Positions 1-5,806 of a stretch of DNA of 10,338 nucleotides are shown here, piece after piece (position 1 is the first letter of the stretch; each line of letters begins with the position of its first letter). A program made the translations under genes and the position numbers. The notes under the pieces are model-generated. The model made no database searches and was not told where the DNA came from. It saw only the letters and a list, made by a program, of their open reading frames with translations. Source of the DNA: Bryobacteraceae bacterium (GTDB lineage: Bacteria; Acidobacteriota; Terriglobia; Bryobacterales; Bryobacteraceae); contig JANXXV010000330.1 in the NCBI GenBank assembly GCA_025350445.1, forward strand, positions 1 through 10,338. The letters run 5' to 3'.

Positions 1-987
1 ACGGTCTACAGCTCTGGCCCGCCGCGCCTTTGCCGGTTCGGCCAGATAGGCGGTAATCTCGGCGGGCGTGGGTATCAGCCCGGTCAGGTCAAGCGAAACG
101 CGCCGCAGGAATTCCAGATCCGTGCTTAAAGCCGACGGCGCCGTTTTGGTCTTCTCCAGCTTCTGGCCGATGAACCGGTCGATGTCGTTATACGCCGGCA
201 TGCCCGGCTGCACAACCGGCACAACCGGGCCCGCGGTAGCCTTCAGCCCGGCGCGAATCTTCTCGTGCCGCGTCTCCCACGCCGCCACGACATCCACACT
301 GGCCTGCCTCCGGCGATTTACGTCGTCCTGCCGGTGGCGTTGGGTTGATGCCGCGACATACGTATCCCAATCCGCGTCGGTCAACGTTGGCGAACCGTCG
401 GGTCCCAACAGGTGATCCACCTGGCCGGGCCGGGCAAAGCTGACTGAAAGGTCTCCTGGGCTGGGGTAGAGCCCTTTACCCCCAACGATTGCGATTAGCG
501 TAAAGCTATGCTCGGCACCGTCGAGTTTCACCAACGTCACCGAATCCTGGTGGGGATACTGCAAAGGGCGTACCAGCGGATCGCTGCGGTCGAGCGGAGG
601 GGGCACCGGATCGTCACCGGAGACGTTCGGCTTCTGCGCTTTCGTGTTCAGTAAATCCTTGCCGTCCATCTGGAATAAGGCTGCGCCGCGTGCGCGTAAT
701 CGGAATTGATACTCACCCTCAGGCAGCTTCCGTTTGTAGCTTGCGCGTAGAACGAACGGCGCTGAACGGTCCAGCGGAATGGCGTTTGGCGCAAATTTAG
801 TAGGTGTGTGGACGAAGGCGAATGCAGGTTCGGAATAGGCCGCAACCGGATTCAGGGTCTGCAGTTGGAATTCGGTACCCGCCGGAACGCGTTCGAAGAG
901 ATCGACCGCCACCATCTTCGCGCCGGGTTTTTCCTGCGCCATCAGCACGGCGACGCCAACCACTACAGAAAAATATTTTGCGTTCAT
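1..987 (-). CDS. DUF1549 (PSCyt2-type) secreted protein, N-terminal part, cut by the left edge
   Basis: An uninterrupted frame of 329 codons runs from ATG at 987 to base 1 with no stop, so the C-terminus lies outside the window. The first ~18 residues (MNAKYFSVVVGVAVLMAQ) are a short basic/hydrophobic stretch fitting a signal peptide. Residues ~25-190 look like a beta-rich domain ending in an LYPSPGDLSVSF stretch. From residue ~267 the sequence (NDIDRFIGQKLEK, then RRVSLDLTGLIPTPAEI) matches the opening of DUF1549, which is common in Planctomycetes, Verrucomicrobia and Acidobacteria and usually followed by DUF1553 and a neighbouring DUF1501 gene. Family function is not established; these proteins are exported and often associated with cytochrome-like domains and carbohydrate utilisation. 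An AAGGAG site (999-1004) lies 11 nt before the ATG. No CxxCH motif is seen in the visible part. Family call fairly sure, role unknown. Confidence -1.
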   Translation of the reverse strand, partial: MNAKYFSVVVGVAVLMAQEKPGAKMVAVDLFERVPAGTEFQLQTLNPVAAYSEPAFAFVHTPTKFAPNAIPLDRSAPFVLRASYKRKLPEGEYQFRLRARGAALFQMDGKDLLNTKAQKPNVSGDDPVPPPLDRSDPLVRPLQYPHQDSVTLVKLDGAEHSFTLIAIVGGKGLYPSPGDLSVSFARPGQVDHLLGPDGSPTLTDADWDTYVAASTQRHRQDDVNRRRQASVDVVAAWETRHEKIRAGLKATAGPVVPVVQPGMPAYNDIDRFIGQKLEKTKTAPSALSTDLEFLRRVSLDLTGLIPTPAEITAYLAEPAKARRARAVDR

Positions 988-1043
988 AGACCTACGTTCT
1001 CCTTCCCGCCAAGCTGAAATAAGACCCTAATCCAGCCCCTCGA

Positions 1044-1049
1044 ATTATA
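1044..1049 (-). promoter_or_regulatory. Candidate -10 box (TATAAT) for the DUF1549 gene
   Basis: On the minus strand a perfect TATAAT lies about 57 bp before the ATG at 987, which would give a leader of roughly 50 nt containing the ribosome binding site. No good -35 hexamer is found 16-18 bp upstream (the closest reads CCCAAT), so the call rests on the -10 alone. Confidence -1.
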
Positions 1050-1256
1050 TCCCAAACAAGCCCGCAATTGGGGACGACAGACAGCTCGAATTCGCGTGGA
1101 TACTCTCGAGGCAATCGACAAGCCACCAGAGACCGATGGTCACGAGCAACAGAGAACTCTCCCCAGTGAAGCTATCCACGGCGCGTCGGAGCCCGCACCG
1201 AGCATGAGGATTGCGGCCGCGGCCCAGCCCAAGACCCTGATCGTGTGGATGCTATT
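1045..1256 (-). pseudogene. Possible decayed membrane-protein stretch
   Basis: Two overlapping minus-strand frames each encode a hydrophobic segment. One, open from about 1256 to a TGA at 1140-1142, includes VLGWAAAAILMLGAG. The other, from a possible GTG at 1179 to a TAA at 1045-1047, includes SSLLLVTIGLWWLVDCLE. Joined by one frameshift near 1155 they would make a short two-helix protein. Neither has a convincing start or ribosome binding site, and the upstream side ends at a repeat copy. It could equally be chance in GC-rich noncoding DNA. I do not recognise a family. Confidence -1.
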
Positions 1257-1383
1257 GTGCCGTCCCGGCTAATTCTTTACAACATGCTACTCGGCGCAAG
1301 GTAGGGCAGACACCTTGTCTGCGCGCGACCCCTCCGTCGCGCTCTTGCGCCCGTCCTGAACTCTTACGGGGGACAAGACACTA
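1256..1383 (+). repeat. Dispersed structured repeat, copy A
   Basis: This 128-bp stretch is a clear homologue of 9479-9602 and 9694-9817, with the shared opening TGCCGTCCCGGCTAATTC and shared end ACTCTTACGGGGGACA. It contains three potential hairpins: GCAGAC/GTCTGC, GCGCGAC/GTCGCGC and CCCGT/ACGGG. The outer ends are imperfectly inverted (TGTGCCGTCCC against reverse-complemented GGGACAAGACA). No coding capacity. It resembles an extragenic REP- or MITE-like element. It is slightly diverged from the other two copies, with an extra few bases near 1290 and a weaker second hairpin. Confidence -1.
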
Positions 1384-1456
1384 AAGTCCTCCTCCACCTT
1401 GCTTCGCCGGAAACCCGGCATCTTCCACTCCCGGCTCCGCTCAGAAGCGCAACGAC

Positions 1457-1512
1457 CGCTTCCGGCGGCGCCAATCGAACGGGAAACTCGGGGGACTTAG
1501 CCGCCGGAAGCG
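1457..1512 (-). terminator. 13-bp stem-loop downstream of the cytochrome/HhH gene
   Basis: Positions 1457-1469 and 1500-1512 are exact reverse complements (13 bp, 31-nt loop). The structure begins 22 nt after the stop of the gene ending at 1534. It could end or stabilise that operon's transcript. No T-run follows on the minus strand, so it is not a classical intrinsic terminator. Confidence -1.
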
Positions 1513-1533
1513 AATCCGTTTTGCGCGGCTTCC

Positions 1534-1995
1534 TCAGAAAAGAACGCGGCTCTTCCGTTGTTCCAACTTGCCGGGATCCACGCCGGGCACCGCCCGCAGT
1601 TGGGCGATGTTGGCGAACGGCTCACGCTGCCGTCTCGTGAGGATGGCCTGGGCCACCTCGTCGCCGACACCCAGCACCCACGCAAGCTCATCGGCAGGCG
1701 ACGTGTTGACGTTCACCAGCGTCAGGTTTTCCAAAAAATACGTCGTTACCCGCGCCAGTTGCTCATCGGTCCCGTTTGCGCCGCGCTTGGTCATGTCCCC
1801 AAATACGTCGTTCCAACGCTCCCAGGATCGGGGTTGGTTCAGGAACACCGCAGGCGTGTGGCACCGGCCGCAGACCAACTGCACCGCCTGCAGATCCGGA
1901 TCGGGCTCCGCCGCCCTCGCCGTTCCTGACTCGAACGCGCCAAATGCGCCAGCCACGGCCAAGGTCCACGCGAGAGCGGGTCGCCCCACAGTCAC
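1534..1995 (-). CDS. Secreted c-type cytochrome with C-terminal helix-hairpin-helix domain
   Basis: A 153-residue protein with a GTG start at 1995. Residues 1-28 form a signal peptide ending ARA-AEP. A single heme-binding motif CGRCH lies at residues 42-46; Met68 (FGDMTKRG) is a candidate distal ligand, though this is a guess. Residues ~94-150 (NVNTSPADELAWVLGVGDEV, then LRAVPGVDPGKL) form a ComEA-type double helix-hairpin-helix, with hairpins LGVG at 108-111 and VPGVD at 136-140. In ComEA this fold binds DNA; in acidobacterial secreted proteins it may instead mediate protein contacts. The start overlaps the stop of the upstream propeller gene as GTGA, implying translational coupling, so the two proteins probably act together outside the cytoplasmic membrane. 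The heme motif and HhH are seen directly; the electron-transfer role is inferred. The alternative GTG two codons later would change little. Confidence -1.
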   Translation of the reverse strand: MTVGRPALAWTLAVAGAFGAFESGTARAAEPDPDLQAVQLVCGRCHTPAVFLNQPRSWERWNDVFGDMTKRGANGTDEQLARVTTYFLENLTLVNVNTSPADELAWVLGVGDEVAQAILTRRQREPFANIAQLRAVPGVDPGKLEQRKSRVLF

Positions 1996-3314
1996 TTCTT
2001 GTTCGCCGCCACCGGGCGGCCGCCCAACCTGGAATGCACCGCGCTCGGCAGCCCTTGTCCAAACTGGCTCACCGTCCGCACAAGCTTCCCGTTGGAGAAG
2101 GCCATCTCCAGAAACTTCTCACTGTGCATCGGTTTTCCATATTCGTCCTTCATCTGGGCGACAATTTTCTTCGTCTTCACGTCGACAACGTCCGCCGACG
2201 AAAGTAGCGCATATTTCCCGTCAATGCCCATAGTGATCCAATCGGCCGAGGCCGTCGTGGGGAAGGTCATCTTCAGCACCGGCCACTCGCCCGTGTTGTC
2301 GTAGACCAACACTCCGTAGTTGATGTTGTCCACCACCCAGATCTCGCTTTCATCCGGCGTCATGGCTATTCCATGGCTCGGGCAGCCGTGTCCGTAGAAG
2401 TGTTGCTTCACGTCACCCCATTTCGCCTTCCACATCTCCGCCGGTGCTTCAATCCGCTTGATGACCTCGCCCGTCTTCACGTCGGCGATCTCGAAACCAA
2501 GCAGGTTGTTCAGGTTCGCGTACACCCGCGTAGCATCGTGGTTGATCACGAACGGGCGCACATGGTCCGAGAAGGTGATCGTTCGGATGGCCTTCATCGA
2601 CGGCACGTCACCCACCGTCATCGTGACGCCGTTGGGGGCCATAAGCACCGTCTTGCCGTCGCCGCTCAGCCCCATGTTGTGGGCGAAGTTGCTCTTCGGA
2701 GCCTGGATCTTGCCCTTCAGCGCGCCCGTCTGCGCGTCGATCACATACCAGAAGTCCTTCAGGTCGGAGCCCACCACCAGCGTCTTGCCGTCCGGCGTCA
2801 CTTCCGGGCGCTCACAGCACATTCCGTCATACGTGCTCTCCCAGGCTTTCTGATCCGTGCCCAGGTCGAAGGCCGCCAGCCGGCCCCGGGTCGCCAGATA
2901 GATCATGTTGGTGGCTGGGCTCGCGGCCACCCCCGAAACTTCCTCCGGACTCAAGCTGGCCGGCACGTTCCAAGTGGGGATCCGCTTCACGAACTCGAAG
3001 TTGCGGTCCACATCCAGGACCACGATGCCTACCCCGTTCATTTCCGATGAGAACTGCCCGCCAGCCGAACCGCCCGGCAGAGTTACGTAGACCAGACGCC
3101 GGTCGCGCTTGCCGAATCCCTTGGCAACGAAGGGGCCGCGGTCGCGCGGGTCCGAAGACCCGGCCGGCCGGTAAGGGCGCTCCGGCCTGTTAACCGCATT
3201 TTCTTCGCGGATGCCATCCTTTGTCGTCTGCTGGGCGTCCAGATGGGACGGGATCGCGGACACCATTAGAGTACACGCGGCCGAGGCCGCAAAGAGTTGC
3301 TTATAGAATGCCAT
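1992..3314 (-). CDS. Secreted YVTN-type beta-propeller protein
   Basis: A 440-residue protein. The frame is open further upstream (to 3506), but I chose the ATG at 3314 because GGAGG (3320-3324) sits 5 nt before it, a typical signal peptide follows (MAFYKQLFAASAACTLMVSA...LDAQQ), and a strong promoter lies inside the longer version. Successive blade-like repeats are visible: VSGVAASPATNMIYLATRG, VTPDGKTLVVGSDL, LSGDGKTVLMAPNG, INHDATRVYANLNN, MTPDESEIWVVDN and MGIDGKYALLSS, consistent with a six- or seven-bladed YVTN/NHL propeller. A vicinal Cys pair (GMCCERP) and an HGCPSHG segment are notable. It carries no heme motif. Such propellers serve as binding scaffolds or as large subunits of quinone-cofactor dehydrogenases; no catalytic signature allows choosing. 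It is co-translated with the downstream cytochrome/HhH gene. Fold confident, role open. Confidence -1.
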   Translation of the reverse strand: MAFYKQLFAASAACTLMVSAIPSHLDAQQTTKDGIREENAVNRPERPYRPAGSSDPRDRGPFVAKGFGKRDRRLVYVTLPGGSAGGQFSSEMNGVGIVVLDVDRNFEFVKRIPTWNVPASLSPEEVSGVAASPATNMIYLATRGRLAAFDLGTDQKAWESTYDGMCCERPEVTPDGKTLVVGSDLKDFWYVIDAQTGALKGKIQAPKSNFAHNMGLSGDGKTVLMAPNGVTMTVGDVPSMKAIRTITFSDHVRPFVINHDATRVYANLNNLLGFEIADVKTGEVIKRIEAPAEMWKAKWGDVKQHFYGHGCPSHGIAMTPDESEIWVVDNINYGVLVYDNTGEWPVLKMTFPTTASADWITMGIDGKYALLSSADVVDVKTKKIVAQMKDEYGKPMHSEKFLEMAFSNGKLVRTVSQFGQGLPSAVHSRLGGRPVAANKK

Positions 3315-3338
3315 TGAAACCTCCAATATTTCGTGCTG

Positions 3339-3367
3339 ACTATATACCCGCTGGCTCGCGCTGTCAA
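3339..3367 (-). promoter_or_regulatory. Sigma70-type promoter of the propeller-cytochrome operon, with overlapping palindrome
   Basis: On the minus strand a consensus -35 TTGACA (3362-3367) and a TATAGT -10 (3339-3344) are separated by exactly 17 bp. The -35 lies inside an inverted repeat at 3357-3374 (CGCGCTGT/ACAGCGCG around a central TG), placed as an operator would be. A second TTGACA occurs at 3383-3388, 21 bp upstream of the first. The leader to the ATG at 3314 is about 18-20 nt and includes the GGAGG site. Confidence -1.
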
Positions 3368-3435
3368 CAGCGCGAATCGAGTTGTCAACGCCAAATAGAA
3401 ATGTCCTATCCTCTCCGAAGTATAAATATCCTGGT

Positions 3436-3499
3436 GAGCCCGGTTCCGGACTCCCCTTTTCCTTCACCTCAGTAGCGCAGTTCAGAAAGGGCCGGGCTC
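3436..3499 (-). repeat. 8-bp inverted repeat after the amidase gene
   Basis: GAGCCCGG (3436-3443) and CCGGGCTC (3492-3499) are exact reverse complements with a 48-nt loop, lying 26 bp past the stop of the amidase gene. It may be part of its 3' end. The long loop and lack of a T-run make it a weak terminator candidate. Confidence -1.
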
Positions 3500-3524
3500 C
3501 AGGCACGTCTACGCCCCAGCCGCC

Positions 3525-4430
3525 TCATCGCCGCTCCCTCAAATATTGCTTCGGAAAAATACAACGCATGGAGTAATTCGGAACCTGCACTTGCCCCGGC
3601 CGCCAAGCGCCCACGCAACCCGCCAGCAGGTACGCTTCATGCTTGCTCATGCCGCTCAGTTCTTCAATCCAGCCGATCATCTCACGCAGCGCTTGCCTCG
3701 CCGCCTCTTCCAATGGCGTGGCGATACCGATCGTGACCAGCGAATCCGAAGTCTCCACGCGCGGCCATGCCATGTTCGGGCTTCTGCCCTTGATCACTTC
3801 GCATCGCAAAGTGATTTCGCTCCGCATCTCCACGCTGCCGATCTCGCCGTCGCTTTGAATTGCGTGACAATCGCCCAGACACAGCAGCGCGCCGTCCACA
3901 TACACGGGCAGAAAAATCGTGCTGCCTGCGGCAATCTCCTGCACGTCCACGTTGCCGCAATGCCGGCCCATGCTCCCCGAAAGAATGGCTTCCATGGCCG
4001 GCGCCACCCCTATCGTCCCAATCACCGGACGCACCGGAATCCGGATATCATCCGCGAAGATGACATGCCCGTCCCGGATCTCCACCAGTGTCGTGTTGGG
4101 TTGCGGGAAGTAATCCTCCAGATGGAACAGAAACGGCCAGTAGCCCATGTAACCCAGCGTGTCGCATTTCTGTTCGAGGATATGCACCGCCAGCGTGTCG
4201 CCCGCCTCGGCGCCCTCGACGAATATCGGCCCCGTCACCGGATTGCCGTAATATCCCTGCTTGCGCATCGCCAACAGAAACTCGGGCGTCGTGTGGTCTG
4301 GAACGCGCGTCCGGCCGCCCCGGGAATCTTCGGTTTCGACGACGAACACTTCCCCCCGGCCCACTCGCAGGACTGGTGGTAACCGGCGATCGAACACCGG
4401 CGTAAGCTTGTCGCGGGTGACGCGCTGCAT
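3525..4430 (-). CDS. Acetamidase/formamidase family protein
   Basis: A 301-residue FmdA/AmdA-type hydrolase; the family releases ammonia from formamide, acetamide or related short amides using a metal site. Family hallmarks are in order: the GPIFVEGAEAGDTLAVHIL strand region, the segment RHCGNVDVQEIAAGS (H157, N160, D162), the signature FLPVYVDGALLCLGDCHAIQ with GDCHA (D187, H189) followed by SDGE (194-196), and the C-terminal VPNYSMRCIFPK. Length is close to bacterial homologues (about 300-410). There is no signal peptide, so it is cytoplasmic. The start ATG at 4430 has only a poor ribosome binding site; no better in-frame start is seen. It diverges from the enolase-superfamily gene across a 70-bp gap, which may mean shared control and a shared pathway. 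The exact substrate cannot be read; annotation as formamidase proper would be over-precise. Confidence -1.
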   Translation of the reverse strand: MQRVTRDKLTPVFDRRLPPVLRVGRGEVFVVETEDSRGGRTRVPDHTTPEFLLAMRKQGYYGNPVTGPIFVEGAEAGDTLAVHILEQKCDTLGYMGYWPFLFHLEDYFPQPNTTLVEIRDGHVIFADDIRIPVRPVIGTIGVAPAMEAILSGSMGRHCGNVDVQEIAAGSTIFLPVYVDGALLCLGDCHAIQSDGEIGSVEMRSEITLRCEVIKGRSPNMAWPRVETSDSLVTIGIATPLEEAARQALREMIGWIEELSGMSKHEAYLLAGCVGAWRPGQVQVPNYSMRCIFPKQYLRERR

Positions 4431-4490
4431 AAGTAATTCGTCAGTATCTCATGGATGTCGGCGGCTACTCCAAAATCGTACAGTTATGAT

Positions 4491-4494
4491 GGAG
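4491..4494 (+). promoter_or_regulatory. Ribosome binding site fixing the start at 4501
   Basis: GGAG lies 6 nt before ATG 4501. Two further in-frame ATGs (4486, 4489) lie before or within this site and have no Shine-Dalgarno of their own, so the 372-residue version is preferred. Confidence -1.
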
Positions 4495-4500
4495 ACGTTG

Positions 4501-5619
4501 ATGAAGTCAAACATCGCTGAAGTGGAAGTGATTCCCATTCGTGCGCCGCGCAAAGAAGCGGTTCGCTCTGGGCTCAACCAGAACGATCCGGTCAGCGCGT
4601 CCGAGTTCGGCATCATTCGTATCGTCACGGAATCCGGTCTGGAAGGACTCGGAGAGATTTCGATTACCTTCCCCCGCATCGGGCATTCACTCTGCCATGC
4701 GGCCGCGCACCTCATCGCTCCGGCCCTGGTCGGGCTCGACAGTCTCGCGCGTCCGCGGGTGCTCGGAAAAATCGACCGGCTGCTTGCGGACGAGTTGAGC
4801 GCGCCCTATATCCGGGCTGCTTTCGAGATGGCGTTGCTCGACCTCGCCGGCAAGCACTATAGCGTGCCCGTCTATGAGTTGTTGGGAGGCCGAATGCGGG
4901 ATCGCATTCCTCTCGCTTGGGGCATATACCAGAAATCGCCGGGGGAGATGGCTGCCGATGCCGTGGCGGGCGTGCAGGCCGGCTTTCATGCAATCAAATT
5001 AAAAGTCGGACGAGCTTTGGACGAGGATGTCGCCGCCGTTCGCGCCGTGGCTGCGGCAGTGGGCCGCGGCATCCCGCTGCGGCTCGATGCCAACGGCGCA
5101 TGGTTATCCGTCGCTCAGGCCGCCCGCGCAATCCAGGCCTTCGCGGATGTCGCGCGCATCGCTTGGATCGAACAACCCCTGCCGCGTCACGATCTGGATG
5201 GATTGCGGCTCTTGCGGCAGCGAACCTCGGTGCCGGTCATGGCTGACGAAAGCTGCCAGTCGCTGCGTGACGCCTACAATCTTGCCCGCGCTCAAGCAGC
5301 CGACGTTTTCAACGTCTACGTCGTCGAAGCCGGTGGTCTTGAGGCGGCCGCCTCAATTTTCGCATTTGGCGGCGCTGTCGGAATTCCCTGCATTCTCGGC
5401 AGCCAGGCGGAAATGGGAATCGGAACCGCCGCGTGCGCCCATCTCGGAGTCGCCGTGCCGCATCTGCCATACCCGTGCGAGACATTCGGTCCGCTGCGCT
5501 ATTGCTCCGACTATATTTCCCATCCCATCGCCATTTCAGGCGGATTTCTCACCCCGCCCGATGGGCCGGGTCTTGGTATCAGTCTCGATTGGGACGCCGT
5601 CGGGAAGATGAGAGTGTGA
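4501..5619 (+). CDS. Mandelate racemase/muconate lactonizing enzyme family protein (enolase superfamily)
   Basis: A 372-residue cytoplasmic protein, the usual family length. The N-terminal capping domain (residues 1-125) is followed by a TIM barrel. Visible catalytic elements: KLK on strand 2 (K166, K168), metal ligands D196 (LDANGAW), E224 (WIEQPLP) and D249 (ADESCQS). Spacing matches the muconate lactonizing/dipeptide epimerase subgroup, where a second catalytic lysine stands 24 residues after the last metal ligand; here that position is Tyr273 (FNVYVVEAGG), and the second conserved Lys of that strand is Glu276. Two-base 1,1-proton transfer (epimerase) chemistry is therefore unlikely, while a lyase, dehydratase or other KxK-based reaction is possible. 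Substrate not identifiable. Divergent from an amidase-family gene. Longer in-frame upstream sequence would run antisense through that gene, so it is discounted. Confidence -1.
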   Translation: MKSNIAEVEVIPIRAPRKEAVRSGLNQNDPVSASEFGIIRIVTESGLEGLGEISITFPRIGHSLCHAAAHLIAPALVGLDSLARPRVLGKIDRLLADELSAPYIRAAFEMALLDLAGKHYSVPVYELLGGRMRDRIPLAWGIYQKSPGEMAADAVAGVQAGFHAIKLKVGRALDEDVAAVRAVAAAVGRGIPLRLDANGAWLSVAQAARAIQAFADVARIAWIEQPLPRHDLDGLRLLRQRTSVPVMADESCQSLRDAYNLARAQAADVFNVYVVEAGGLEAAASIFAFGGAVGIPCILGSQAEMGIGTAACAHLGVAVPHLPYPCETFGPLRYCSDYISHPIAISGGFLTPPDGPGLGISLDWDAVGKMRV

Positions 5620-5690
5620 AGCGGGGCCGTGGTCACGTTACAAATGACGGAGACCGGTGAACCTTGCCGCGCTCCGCGATCATAGCGTAG

Positions 5691-5716
5691 GTAGAAGAGA
5701 TGGCGGCGGCTTCTAC
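5691..5716 (+). terminator. Hairpin in the gap after the enolase-superfamily gene
   Basis: GTAGAAG (5691-5697) and CTTCTAC (5710-5716) form a 7-bp stem with a 12-nt loop, about 70 bp past the stop at 5619. No T-run follows. The rest of 5620-5806 shows no gene and only a weak promoter candidate before the next gene. Confidence -1.
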
Positions 5717-5792
5717 GTAACTGGCCAAGCCCGGCCGCCGTCACTCTTGCGGTAGTCTTAATGGTTTTCGATTTTCATCGACTATCATCTTG

Positions 5793-5799
5793 AAGGGAG
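5793..5799 (+). promoter_or_regulatory. Ribosome binding site supporting a TTG start
   Basis: AAGGGAG lies 7 nt before TTG 5807. An ATG at 5800 touches the site directly and is in another frame that soon stops, so TTG is the natural start of the dehydrogenase and gives a proper signal peptide from its first residue. Confidence -1.
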
Positions 5800-5806
5800 A
5801 TGTTCA

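Noticed and set aside
2373..3050. 225-codon plus-strand frame opposite the propeller gene
   Set aside because: Shadow of the propeller gene; His/Arg/Val-rich with no recognisable domain.
1992..3506. 504-residue version of the propeller protein starting at 3506
   Set aside because: The extra 64 residues cover the promoter and ribosome binding site, and the ATG at 3314 begins a clean signal peptide.
3546..4382. 278-codon plus-strand frame opposite the amidase gene
   Set aside because: Composition is His/Arg/Ala-rich as expected of an antisense shadow, and the amidase family match on the other strand is clear.
4261..4500. Upstream extension of the enolase-superfamily frame to 4261
   Set aside because: It is antisense to the well-supported amidase gene and adds no family-like sequence; ATG 4501 has a proper ribosome binding site.
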